From assembly GCA_945859605.1 (NCBI GenBank), contig OX243811.1, positions 39,797,821 through 39,861,820 of the forward strand: a stretch of 64,000 bases of DNA, given 5' to 3'. This stretch comes from Lumbricus rubellus. Lineage: Eukaryota; Annelida; Clitellata; Crassiclitellata; Lumbricidae. The position numbers were made by a program, and so were the translations under genes. Numbering within the stretch: position 1 is the stretch's first letter; every line of letters begins with the position of its first letter. Below, in pieces: positions 36,863 to 49,536 of the stretch. The notes under the pieces are model-generated. The model was not told the origin of the DNA and made no database searches. It saw nothing but the letters and a program-made list of their open reading frames with translations.

Positions 36863-37603
36863 ACTCATGCGCAGCACCCATCACTTCGGTCTTGACTGTG
36901 CTGCGCTATACAAATTGTTTTTATTGTTATTTTGCATATATATATGATATGCATGTATATGAATATGTATGCATGTGATACTTTTTAGTTATTTGTATGT
37001 TTCATTTGAATAAGAATTCCGATGTGTGACTTGGTTGGACATGTATCGAAAAGTTAATTTAACTTTATGAATATTACTGCATCACAACACGATCTCATTA
37101 TATGCGATGGGTCCAGTTTATGTAAATATAGTATACAGTGTAATTGAATCTGAATTCCTGAATAGCATTATTAAGTGTCGCTGTTGTAATGTGCATTGTG
37201 CAAGGCACCAATCAATCACAGCTGAGCAGTCGCAGTGCAGCCAAATAGTATTTGCATGGGAGGGGTGGGGGAGAGAATAGGGGTGGAATGGGCATCTGAC
37301 AAATATGGGTGAATTGGTTGAGAACTCGTTAGTTGAGCATCTCTGAGATGGTCTAGGACCTTGGGAAATTAGTTAACACATGAGCAGTTAACACATGATT
37401 AAACAATAAGTGCTTCAGTAGGTATTGGACCTATTTAAATGGGAAGGTGATAACAAGAAAACCAACCATTTTGGATTTTTATTTATATGCATGCAGCTAT
37501 GCGTACATAATTACACTTACATTCACTGTGTTGTAAATGGTTGTACATACGCGCTTGGCATAAGTTGTTTCAGTGTAGATAGTGTTATTGAAACATATAA
37601 CGT

Positions 37604-37609
37604 AATAAA
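37604..37609 (+). terminator. Candidate polyadenylation signal for kinesin-13
   Basis: AATAAA 1.24 kb after the stop codon, followed by a GT-rich stretch (GTGCGTGTGTGAG) within 25 bases, which resembles a downstream element. Alternative AATAAA at 40107. Confidence 0.3.
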
Positions 37610-37792
37610 TTATGTATCGTGCGTGTGTGAGTAAATAGCGTATGCAACGTGTGTGTCGTATATTATGAAGTTGTGCCTATACAAACGTGTCATCCAGTAT
37701 CTAGTTTTTTCTGATGCTTGCAGCTGGTTTACATTCCTGTCTGCTTCAGGTGTCTGTCAGTCAGTACAGCAGGATATATTTCTTTCTAAGGA

Positions 37793-37795
<3 letters not shown>

Positions 37796-37867
<72 letters not shown>
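37796..37867. repeat. (CTGT)n microsatellite
   Basis: About 18 perfect CTGT units; likely highly variable between individuals. Confidence 0.97.
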
Positions 37868-37868
<1 letters not shown>

Positions 37869-40800
37869 CTTATGTTCGACACTTTAATGATGTGCTGTAC
37901 TGGTTTCCCAGCCGTTTTTGGTACACTCTTGCCATTAAAGTATTGATGATTATAACAATACAATTTATATTGCTAACCAGATGGAGACGATTTGTCTGGG
38001 TGGTCCTGTCTCAATCTGTTCCTGTGTGCTGTGTCTGCTTTTCTGTCTGTCTTAGAGGTGAAGTTTCTGTACATGTATGTGCTACCATGGCTGATTTTTG
38101 TTTGTTTGCTTCTTTTGTTTGGCTTATTGTTTGGCTTATTGTCTGCTTGACTGTCGGCGTGCAGTGGCTTGCTTGTGCACATGCGCATGTGTGTGTGTGT
38201 GTGTGTGCGCTTCGTAACAGTATTTGAATTTTCATGACCATGTTGGTCTTGTTAATAACATCTTTATATCTGTCTTATGACATTGTACCGCATTGCATTG
38301 AATTACTTTCCATTACATTACATTAGGCTTACACAAACTCGAGTATCTACTGACCACCATGTTGTATTAATTGCAAACATCTCTTTGTATAATTCTGTGG
38401 CATTACTCAAACTTGCACGGTATTAGAGTTTATTTAGTCTTGTGGACTCCACGATGTGATGTGAATGGTTGAACAGCTGAATCTTGATGTAGACTGCATG
38501 GGTTTGAGTCATACCTCAAATGCTTGCCGTCGTAGGGACCTTCAAATACAAACTTGGCAAAAAGTTGCTTTGCAGCATCAATCTGTACGTAAATAATGAG
38601 AATTTTAACTAGTATCTGTCGTGTTTTACGGAACATTCCAATGAAGTTTTGACCATTTTAAAGGCACTTTCTGAATTCCTTGGCTTCAATTGATCGCTTT
38701 GAAGGGTCTATATAAATTTGGATGCTGATTTGTATTGTGCAACATAAATGTCTGATTATTCAGTTATAATGATAATGATAAATTATGTGGAGACTATTGT
38801 TTTCTGAGCCTGCATTGTTGCCATTTCAGACATTACTAATAATTCTAGACATTATGACGTTGTTTAGACATTAATCCAGAGCCGAAGAGCATGCTGCCAA
38901 TCTTACTTACCAAAGGATTGCTGAGATTTTTTGTTTTTGTAGTCATTTTGTTTTATTTATTTGTTTCTGTTCTTTAATTTATGAAATGTTAGCTGATTTT
39001 ATACGAATGAGTTATTTTCTTTGGAGTTGATCTAGTTTGTGAACTATTTAAGGTTACTTTACGTCTGTTTACATTACTTTGCATCGGGCGACAGGGTTCA
39101 TTAAAGTAAGTTAATTAAAGAATAAATAATGAATCACTGATAGTGAGCAAATGTCTTTTACCAGTGTCCAGCTTTCGAAAGCCGAGAGTGCTTCATGGGA
39201 AATGTCACTCAATAGTCATGTGATCTGCGAGTACATTGGACGTTCCTTTTAACCTGCTTTATTATAGCATACAATTTTTGTCTAATTTAATGTTTTTTGC
39301 AACATGGAGCTCTGAACATGACCTTAGTACGACACAGCCTTGTTATGACTTGCAAGTACTTTTTACTTTCTTGGCACAATCTTCATTTAAGTAGTAATGA
39401 GTAGTAACTATGGGACTAACTAATTGAGATAAAACAATAAAAGTATTTTTACAGTTTTCCAAATAGCATCTTTCTGTATCTTTCCAATTGTTTTCGTAAT
39501 TTTCAGCTATTCAGGCATTTCTAACAGGTTTCAATAATTTTACAAATTGTATGATCATTTTGTTATTACCTTACTGACTTGATTCTGAGTTTGGTATGAC
39601 TGTCCCAAGTGGTAGTTTTGCTTTGTGTAATTTCTGTAAATGTAATGTTTTGTAAGGCCCCCAAGATTAATGTGTCCTTTACATGAATCGCCTGTAGTCA
39701 TAGTTGAACAGAATCCCTGGATGCATTATCTGTTTGCTTTTAGTTTGTGTAACATCAGCGGTTTCTGACATTGGAGTAGCATACTTACAGACATCTGGTT
39801 TTGTTACCTGTGGTGATTTCTGTGTAATAACGTAAATGTTTATTTTTTGTCGGATCAGTTTTGTTGTTGTGCACTTTAACTTCAAGAAACCCTTTCATGA
39901 AGACAATGCATTTCATGGATATCACTTGTTAAGTTTTCTTGAACTGTGATTACATACAAAGTGGACAAGTTGAATGAAAGGACTTTCACTAGAGCAGTCA
40001 AAAGGTTATTTCTGGTGTGCCATTGAAAATTGACAATTTGTTGTTGTACATGCATTTGACGTGAACCTTCCAGTTTTTTTTGCATTTTTAGTGTGAAAAG
40101 ATGTGGAATAAAATGTAGTGTAATGTAATACAACTTTAGAAACATTTATGCAGCCCTTCAACGTACCAAACTACACCTTGTTAGCTTTTGAGTTGAAATT
40201 GAATGGCAGCTCAAAGGTCCTTCTTTTGACAGATTGTGGCTCTGAGGATGGTACATGTGTCGATGGGGGTAAGTAGAACTCACCAAGTAATGGGGTGGAT
40301 GGATGGGTTACTCGGTAATTTCCAGATTTGAACATAATGCAAATGGATGTGGCTCTCAAAGTGGATGAATATGAATCTTTGTTTACAGCAGCTGCCGATT
40401 ACGACAAAAGCACATTGCAACGTACTGCGTAACATGGCATCGTGGCTCATTCTTATGGGGCCTTTGACTTAAGTAATTAAAAGCCAGTAACTCATGCCAC
40501 AAGTTACGGATAGTAAGGGATTTGCTATAAAATTTATAATCTCACCAGTTGTGTAATGAACTCTTCTATGAAAAGAGTACACTGCCCATGTATACATTAT
40601 TTTTGGGAAGATCAAATGGCAAGATTTAAGGCTGCTGATGGTCACTTGCCTGTACACACTTTAAGTCTGCAATGTAGTGAAATTATACAGACTGAATAAA
40701 ATTTAAGTCATGATAATTGGCGTCAGGAGAAGTTATTGTAAAAACCGTGAAAAGGTTGGAACACATTGAACGTTGTTTGTAAAGAACATGCAAAAGTCGA

Positions 40801-43795
40801 TTCACACACTGAGAAATATAAAGAGTATATCGATCCATCCAGCAATGTTGTGGCACAGTTGAAAATGTTAGCAGAAGGCAAATAAATACGCCTTGAACTA
40901 GAGCTTTAAAATGCACTTGTCAAGATTGCAGATCTTTGGCAGAAGCACAAAGGCACAGCATAAAATGTAATGCAAGTATTTTGACAAGAATAGCTTTTTT
41001 CCGTAAGAGCAACATTTCTTGACAAACCAGTAGATGGACTGGAAAGTGAATGCTAGGTCAAGCAGCTGCATTGTAATTTCGCACTTGACTTCGGTTTAAG
41101 TTTTAACATGACTTCATGCTTAATATGATGTGCATGTATAATCTAATACTTTTGACGTCAATGGATTTCCCATGCTCTCCGTCTTATGATCATGTTGGAA
41201 ACGTGTAAACCTGTTCGTTTAAGCAGACAGTAAGTACAGTAGTTTCCTAAATGTGCATTACCAGGTACTTAACTGCACAGTAATTAGCTTCATTTAGAGT
41301 AATTAGCTTCATTTACATCCCATTTAAACAAACCACCAACCACAATGTATAATAATAATATTTTCATCTATTCCTTAATCAAGTTTTATTAAAAGGAAAT
41401 TAACAGAAAATAAGCAGATACTCCGTAGTCTGCCTTATCTTATTATAGATTACAGCAAACCACTTACTGCAACAAGCTAACATCCCTGAAAAAATAAATA
41501 TCAGATTCAAACACTTTCACGAACTGAAAGCAGAAAAGAAAGTGAGAAATTACTACAATAAAATTGTAGTCAAGGTCCATTAATAGATACAAATCTATCT
41601 CAAGATATTACTGAACACTACTGAATGTCTTAAAGCAATGATCTGAAATGCAAGGACTACATAGCAGAGGAAAACACAACATGCACCAATAAACCTGCAA
41701 ACTATATGCCAAATAAAAAAAGGTTGATACCTTTGAAGCATGTATGACTATGGTGAGTTTGCATGAAATTCTCTTATTATTCTAAGGAATTAACATAGCA
41801 CCCTTCGATCAATTATAATTAGGGAAACATCGCACGTCAGCTTGCAGGGTCTAGGACAGATATCGACATACCACTACTGTGTTAGCCTGCGATGTTTGTT
41901 TCACCGTTAAAAATAAAGAATAGCAGCTAATCAAAGAGAGATAAACTAGCACTTGACTATTATTATTATTCTTATGTTTTCTCCCAAACAATTATAATTT
42001 TAGTGCTCGAGGCAAAAAGACCTTCTGGCTAAAAATTAGACTATTGTTGTCGTCGTCATTATCCAATGACGAAGAATACGTTGACGGCAGTGAGCAATCG
42101 TGAGTGAAGGATGTACGCAAAGTTCCTACACAGGTAAACCAGCTCCAGGAAAGCTTCAACCCATACTCAATGCTACAAGGCATGTGCTCAAAACCATTTG
42201 CTACCATGTCCCACTAGTACAGGTAACAGGTGTAGGTAAATGTGTATTTTACGATGCTAAAATACACGTTTACCCAGGTGTATACCATACTTGCATGCAA
42301 GTATCTTGTATATAAAATATTGTATTGGAAAGCAACTTACCACATCCTCAATCCTTGTATATTTGGCGGGTTACCTCTGAAATTGTGCCTAAACCTTGAC
42401 TATATAAATATTAATTTGTTACATGCTAAAAGAAAACCTGATTCTTGTTGAAAGAAATATTTTGAAGCAAACAGTTGGCTTCCAGATTTCACAAAAGAAG
42501 AGCATAATTATTTATAAATGACTTGGAAAATAGGTTAAAGCAAAAATGCAATAAGTTACTAATTGCTAAAGTCCAAAGAACTACTGATAATAATTGATCT
42601 TAATTCTGGATCGAAAACAAATGGACCAAAATGCATTATTGACTACATGTAGTTGAATCCAAAGAAAACTAAATCAGATGCTTCTTCACTTCTAATTCAA
42701 ACACATGCAACTGAACATTCTCTCGTTTTGTCCAACATCAATGCACATGAAAAGGTTTCTCTGCCTTTTGCATGTTGTCCCCTGCTTTCAAATTTACTAC
42801 CTCCGTACCTCCGAATTTCTACAAACCTTCTCATTGTTTTTTTTTTCAGAAACAAGATTCATATATTATTTTAAAACTATCCTAACATTTGTGGTAAATA
42901 CACAGCCAAAATGCAAGTGTCTGATTAATTACAAATGATCATAACATTATTGATTTTAACTTCAGAACCATATTTCGTGCAACACAATATCCCATATGCA
43001 ACCAAAATGCAACGTTTCGTCAAGAAAAACTTATTAAGGAACATTTGGAATAAACCATGTTTTATGAAGCATATAGAAAATGTTTTATGAAATCTTTAAA
43101 CATTCATTGTTTTGGTGTTTCCTCCACACAGCCATTTTCTCAGTGGCTATGTAACTCACCCACATTGTGCAACTGGTGTCTAGCTACAGACTCAATCAAT
43201 ATGGTCACAAATGAATGCAGCTGACAAGGTAAATAAAAGTATAATTTTAAAATGCAAAACCTATGCATAAACAATTTTAACAATTTACAATTTATTAAAT
43301 CGTGAAAAAAACAATCACATATTTTCACGTGCATGCTGAAAACAGCACATCATTAAGCCCACTTCTCATGAAGTTTGAAGACCAATATGTTTAAATTCGC
43401 AAAGACCAATAAAGTTAAGAAAAAAATACATGAAAATGCACTGCAAGCTAAAACTACATCTTAATGTTATTTAAACAAAGATAAGTCTAAGAATTGGGTT
43501 TGAAAAAGTAACTTAACAAAGATCTATATTTTTCTTGGACCACATATTTAATGTATTTAAGTAGGATGTCCAAAAAACTTACTGCCACTCTGTTGAAGCA
43601 AGAAGAAAAATTCTTGCAATTTGTAGGCAAACTGCAAAATTTTGAAAAACAATTTAACAGGTGCAAATTTTTGCAAGGCAATTAGAACTCAAATTTCCAA
43701 TATATAAAGCACTGACCTGCGATGGCTCAAACCCCACTCGGATCTCTTTGCTGTATAATTATAATTCTAGAGCGACCTTTTTGTCCATCACCCAA

Positions 43796-43869
43796 TTAAC
43801 TCAATCCATGGATAAGGGAAGGAGATTGGGAGCAGCAGGGCCAGATGGCAGCCATGGGTAAAGGATTAA
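43796..43869. mobile_element. Weak TTAA-bounded hairpin candidate
   Basis: TTAACTCAATCCATGG and CCATGGGTAAAGGATTAA are imperfect inverses over 74 bp. More degraded than the other three. Confidence 0.4.
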
Positions 43870-45302
43870 AGGTCACAGTTGGAAAGCAACTTACCACATC
43901 CTCAGTATAAAATAATAAGTCTATGCCAAAAAACACTCGAAAGACAAATTGTCCAAAAACTGTATAGAAAATGTAAAGAAAGTAAGAAATTGTACCCCAC
44001 AAGAAAGCGAAATTATGTGGAAAAAATTATACTTAAAACAGTCATGAAATGTGAAGCACAACATCAGAAGAGCAAAAGGCATCGAGCGGAATGAATAGAA
44101 GAAATAAATAGGTTAAAAACACCGTTTCAAACTGCTGCTGCCGCTCTAAACTTCTCTTTACACCTAGCAGCATATCTGCAAGTTCATTTAATGGCTGGTC
44201 TTATTCATATAGAGCCAGTTATCAGATATGATCAGAAATCATTTTTTACCAAATATTACTATTACGAGTATAATCATGCTCTGAATAACCATATGCTGAA
44301 GTTATTTTTGTAATATTAAAGCTATTTGTAACACTTAAATAATTTTTAACAAACAATTCACTTATTCTGCAAACTCTCACTTATTTAGTAACATTCTGAT
44401 ATTTTAGAGTTACTTTTTACTACAGTAAAATTAAGACCGTGCCTCAGAACACCCTTAAAGCCATAAAAAGTTAATTGTTTGAGAAAAACAGTCAGAAGGA
44501 AAGTAGGCATAAAATGTCTCAAATGACTTCCTTGAGCATACGTTTGGACAATTTCTGACTCTGTGAGGGTTTCTCAGGCACAATTACATTGAACAAATGT
44601 AACGTAAGCTCACCCATCGTAAACAGAAAACACAGCACATCAGCATGCAAAATATTTACTAGAAGTATTTACATCTTTAATAACAACACAGTTAAGCAGT
44701 CAACAATTTCAAGAACGACGAAAACATCTTATTGACTAATTCGCTACAACAATCTCTTGAAAATCACATATTCAACAATCTCAAATAACTATAATCATAG
44801 GAATTCTATTCACAACATTATTAACAATTGAAAGAAATAATAATAATAATAAAAATAATAAGCTGGATATAGCCAAGCCTGACAAAATGCAGGACTTAAG
44901 TATTCACTTCATGCTTCTGAAAATCTGATGAATAAATTCTAACTGGGCTAAAAAATAATAAAGTCTTGAATGGTGCTCAGCCAAAAGCGGGCGAATGTCT
45001 ACTATATAAATAAAAATATACCTAAATTCCTCCATACAAAAATAATTTTCACAGTTCACACTTGACTGTGATACAAAAATAGATTGACAAACATGCTTCA
45101 TTTCAAAGTTTACCTTACAAAAATAGGCATCAAACTTCTAACATGCAACTCTTAAATCCTACATCAGCATTCAACAACACGCATATACGTTTTCAAGCTG
45201 TACTGAGCCTACTCATTACGATGTCATGCATTGAATCTTTCATTTAATGTGATAAATTGTACAATAATATTTTAACCGCTGCTGACATCCAAGCAAGTAT
45301 AA

Positions 45303-45352
45303 GCAGACATTTATATAGCACCACTTTTGGGAATTCCTCAGTGCAACTCCAG
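45303..45352 (-). mobile_element. SINE/LINE tail remnant
   Basis: TTATATAGCACCACTTTTGG and TCCTCAGTGCAACTCC, a diverged tail in the same orientation as several others. Confidence 0.4.
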
Positions 45353-46320
45353 TTACATAATAATAATATACTACATTCTTAACCAAAAATATTCATCTTA
45401 AGCAGATATACAGATTGTCTGCACCTACGTCACAAGCAAATAACTAAGTAACTAATCTTGAACCTAGACACTTAATAATGGCGTAATTTATATACATCAC
45501 AAAAGTACTCTGCTCACTTGCCTAAGCGGCACTAAAGTTTCATTAAGCACAGAATTCATCCAAATGCAAACAATGCTCAGATAACTAGCGCAGCACACAT
45601 GCAGAGTCAAGCAAACAAGAGTCTCACCTCGAGTTAATAGTTGACATCACGTTCATTAAATACTCCATGTAACGTAATAAAACACATACACAAGCGAAAT
45701 AAACACGAAACGGAATGCAACATTAAAATAATAATAATAATAATAATAATGCAGTGTCCAATCGTAGAACAAAGATTCTTTCGTATCTAAAACAGACGAT
45801 TTATACACGCGCCAATTCATGTCTAAATAATCACATTCACTGCATACATTTCAAAACACTGACTAAATGGACTTAGACAATTGTGTGACTTGAAGTGACA
45901 TTTGGTGCACTAGAGTAATGGCTTATTTCTTCGATTAAGCAAAAACAATTTGTGACAACCCATTCAGAGATATTTTAGATGCGAAACATGCACCCAGCTT
46001 AGGGTTGGAAACGCTCAAAAAGGACAGGCCCACCATCTAAGAAAAACTAAACAGCTTTTCCTTCTTCCACAAATGAGGTATTGTCAGAACATGAAATATG
46101 ATTTCAATGCCTATCCTGATTTTGATAGTTTCTCTGTAGGCTTATTATGTTGCTCATATTTGTTTGTAAATTGCAAGTATGACAACAGTAAGGCTTGCAA
46201 TGCAGCTCGTGCCATCAGAAGAACCTAATAGTTTAACAATCTGCCAGGCAGGTCCTTGAAAATGGACATTAGCACCACCTTCACGTCAATCAAGAATATA
46301 TTCGGAACGCAATATTATAC

Positions 46321-46727
46321 ATGTTATATATATATATTACACACTTATATATATATATATATATTTCCTATGCAGAGGTATATAAAGGCAATGTAACTAT
46401 AATCACATTTAGAGTTCTAAATTTACGTACCGTATACATTATACAATATGCAAATATAATACACGTCCTATATAGAATACGCATTATATCCATTTGTAAA
46501 TTTAATGTCTGCATTTACACCTACTAAGACTAGAGTTTGTACGCACTCAACAAATGCCAGTCATTACTTTATACAACTTCGTATACGAAACTCTGACTAA
46601 ATAAATTTCTATGCACAAAAAGATACATTAACACAATATACGTGAACACAAAAATATATATAATATATATAGAACATATATATATATATAAACACACACA
46701 TATAGATACAATTATATATATATACAT

Positions 46728-46760
<33 letters not shown>
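46321..46760. repeat. (TA)n tracts downstream of Rab3
   Basis: (TA)n at 46321-46365 and 46655-46757, 200-640 bases past the Rab3 stop, in its probable 3' UTR. Confidence 0.9.
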
Positions 46761-46761
<1 letters not shown>

Positions 46762-46959
46762 GGAAGAGAGAGATTAAGAGAGAGATTTAGAGAAAGACTT
46801 TAGATTTCACTTGCTGATCAATTTTCTCACCACATCACAGGTCTGCAAATAAGCTGGTTCCCATGACTGCACTAAAATTCTGGGTGCTGTTAAAATCTCG
46901 AGATTGTGATTATGAAAGAGTGCTTTGAAACTACAAGCACAAACGCCGTCGGTATAGTT

Positions 46960-47153
46960 TCAACATCTGCAGCCGCCAGCCGCTGGAGGTGCTTCGGCGA
47001 CACTTTTCAAGTCAGCGGTACGGCTACGTGACATCGCCGCGACTTCAGCGTCGAGGGCCTCCGCCATGTTGTCACAGATGCTGTCAACGAGACAGTCCAA
47101 GACAGATTTGACGTTTATGTTCTCCTTCGCAGACGACTCGAAGAACTGAACAC
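46960..47153 (-). CDS. Rab3: Rab3 coding exon 4 with stop codon
   Basis: Residues 156-219, [20 protein letters not shown] through the variable tail to GGCRC, then TGA. Acceptor TCTGTTTAG. Confidence 0.95.
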
Positions 47154-49532
47154 CTAAACAGATGGCAATTACATCGGTAGTAAAATATTAATAAGTTAAT
47201 TAATACCAGTTGTCTGTTTATTTCATTTTTATTATCTCGTTAATTCGATAAACTTGAAAGTTGAACCTCAGGTGCGCTTGACTTTTCTGCTATGTGCATG
47301 ACAAGATGACCGTGCAAAGTCTAGAGAAAAATAGTCTTCGATCTAGAAAACTCATTTAAATGCCGATAGCGGATAGCAGATGTTAATTGTAACTACAAAA
47401 TAATATCCTTCCAAAACAGCAACATAAAATGAAGTATCAGGAAGGCCAATCCATACTGGTGTTTACCTGGAAGAAGCATTATGATATTAAAATTATTTAT
47501 CATACGCAATTATTTTCTTAATGTATTTTCTTAATATCGGTATTGTTTTTTATAGTTGGCATTATTTTTTAAATATCATTATCATCATATTATTCTTATT
47601 AATTATCATAACCATTATTAATTAACACCAAGGTGTCAAGCACCCAAGAGCAATTTTCAAATTATTATAATAATTATTTTATTCATTATTACTAACAAAT
47701 GATTGAATTTTATTGAATCAATAAATAGATAAATCCACTGAATCTCTAGCTCTGTTTGTCGTCTGATTGAAGCCATGGCATAAAAAGTAATCTGATAGGT
47801 GGCATGCTGCTCACCCATCGACTCTGCGAGATGTTCTCCAAGTTCTGTGGAGATGACTCGAGATTCCTCCAGGTCACACTTGTTCCCGACAAGAACGACC
47901 TGCGCATTCTCCCACGAATACGTCTTGATCTGACTACACCTGTATCCAGAAACACATTGATCATCATCAGCAGCAGCAGCATCATCATCATTATTTATAT
48001 TCTATGCTACTCACCTGCAAGATCTCATCATGGCTAGATCTTAATTCTTAAAGTGTTACAGAGGCACAAACTTGTGACTGTCTTACTATTTTAATCATAG
48101 GCGTATGAGGCCGGGATCCAGAGGGGGCAAATGAGTTGAATCTCGGCATGAAGCTGAAGTGAACAAAGTTGAAAGTAACCAATGTGACTCATAATTGTAG
48201 TAACCTTAATCTCTTGGCAAATATAATTCAGGTTTGAACTTAAGGCATATCTGTTTCAACTTGTTTTTATGCACAATAACTTGATTTCTGAATTCCATCT
48301 AAACATCTTATTTCAACTGGGTTTCTACATCGGATGGCACTTTCATGACAATGCTTGCACCCAATGCAACCATCCACTCTTGTTTCATGCTTTTTGATAT
48401 TAGATAACATTCAATTGTTAATTTATTCATTCATTCACTCGTTCACTCACTCACTCACTCACTAAATCACTCATTCATTCATTCATTCAATGAAGTTATA
48501 TAGCACCTTTCAAGAAAACTAAATACTACTTAGTTAATAATCACAGTACCAGTCTTGTATAGCATTGAATGAAGCTTCACTCGTGATGTCATACATGAGT
48601 ACAAAGCCCATTGCGTTGCGATAGTAAGCCGTTGTAATAGTTCTGTATCTCTCTTGTCCAGCCGTGTCCTGTGAAAAGAAAAATCCTCATCGCTTATCAC
48701 CTTTGTCATCACCACTATCATTGGTCACTCCAATCATTACTGTATCAACAAACACTTTAGCAATATCCTAACAGACAATTGACATATCTAATCTAATCCA
48801 ATCTAATATGAACATTTGCAAAGCGTTTCTCTCAGCAGAGCTATTCAGAAGCGCTTTCAGCATAACAGGCCCATGAAAAGAGAAAGGTCTTCAAGCAGCA
48901 AAGAGATGCAGGCCAATTTTCATACCAGAATCCTGCTACAAATAAAAACATACCTGTTACAAAAATGAATGTACGGATGTACCATTACATACGTATGCAT
49001 CAATACTGACTCAATAACAAATGCATTGATGATGTTACGATTGAAAATAAATGAAATATCTATTAGTTGATTGATCGATCAAGATATATGTAGTATAACA
49101 CAGGTCTATAAAGTAAGCTTACATCTCAAAATACATGATCATCATGAATTACTAAATGATTAGGATTAGGTAATTAAGAAGTTGGATGTTTAACACCTAC
49201 AGATTTAGTAAAGATTTAGTAATCAGTAGTAGTTACATGATTAATCTGCTGGCCTAAAGTGAGAATTGAGTCTCAAAATGTGTCTGATATTTGAGCAATG
49301 CACTGCATACCCAAAGCTGGAGCTTAACTTTCTTTTTCTGTCGACTGATGACAGTTTTAACTTTGAAGTCGATTCCCACGGTGCTGACGAATGAAGGAGT
49401 GAAGTAGTTGTCCGTGTAACGACAGAGGAATGAAGTCTTGCCGACGCTGCTGTTTCCAATCAGAAGGATCTTGAACATGTAATCAAAACTCTGATCTGCC
49501 GCATCGCTTCGACTGTCAACCGCTGATGCCAT
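46960..49532 (-). CDS. Rab3: Rab3 small GTPase, complete gene, four coding exons
   Basis: Exons 49532-49311, 48668-48550, 47939-47815 and 47153-46960 join to 660 bases: 219 residues plus TGA, the usual Rab3 length. Seen: [14 protein letters not shown] start typical of Rab3, P-loop GNSSVGKT (26-33), effector segment [13 protein letters not shown] (48-60), [18 protein letters not shown] from 74, NKCD (133-136), SAK (163-165), and C-terminal GGCRC with a CxC double-prenylation signal. Rab3 cycles on synaptic and secretory vesicles and binds RIM and rabphilin to control regulated exocytosis. The base before the start exon is a good acceptor (TTCTTCAG at 49538), so a non-coding first exon is expected upstream. 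The C-terminal hypervariable part is unique, as usual. Confidence 0.96.
47815..47939 (-). CDS. Rab3: Rab3 coding exon 3
   Basis: Residues 114-155, [10 protein letters not shown] through the NKCD guanine-binding motif. The acceptor after GGATACAG restores the conserved D-W-x-x-Q-I-K run. The nearer GTGTAG acceptor would delete two residues and lose the Trp, so I rejected it. Donor GG/GTGAGC. Confidence 0.93.
48415..48525 (-). mobile_element. SINE/LINE tail remnant with (ATTC)/(ACTC) array, in Rab3 intron 3
   Basis: ATTC and ACTC units, then TTATATAGCACCTTTCAAG. Lies just 3' of Rab3 exon 2 (25 bases from its donor). Confidence 0.55.
48550..48668 (-). CDS. Rab3: Rab3 coding exon 2
   Basis: Residues 75-113, [17 protein letters not shown] through FNAIQD. 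Acceptor TTTTCACAG, donor CTG/GTACTG in phase 2. The split Trp codon is completed by exon 3. Confidence 0.95.
49311..49532 (-). CDS. Rab3: Rab3 coding exon 1
   Basis: Residues 1-74, from the start ATG through P-loop and effector loop to LQLW, phase 0, donor GTATGC. An upstream in-frame ATG near 49560 lies before the TTCTTCAG acceptor, so it is probably intronic; the ATG at 49532 gives the family's usual length. Confidence 0.96.
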
Positions 49533-49536
49533 GGAA

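Larger units (their letters stand above)
36366..46959. other. Convergent 3' flank between kinesin-13 and Rab3
   Basis: About 10.6 kb with no recognisable coding exon on either strand. The first half is T-rich on the plus strand and the second half A-rich, as expected if the two genes transcribe towards a meeting point near 41 kb with long 3' UTRs. AATAAA motifs occur at 37604 and 40107 on the plus strand; neither is proven. Contains (TA)n, (CTGT)n and (TG)n tracts, a small foldback at 42235 and a SINE-tail fragment at 45305. Confidence 0.5.

Noticed and set aside
47815..47933. Alternative Rab3 exon 3 acceptor at 47934
   Set aside because: It would turn the conserved D-W-x-x-Q-I-K segment into D-C-Q-I-K; the acceptor at 47940 restores Trp and the normal length.
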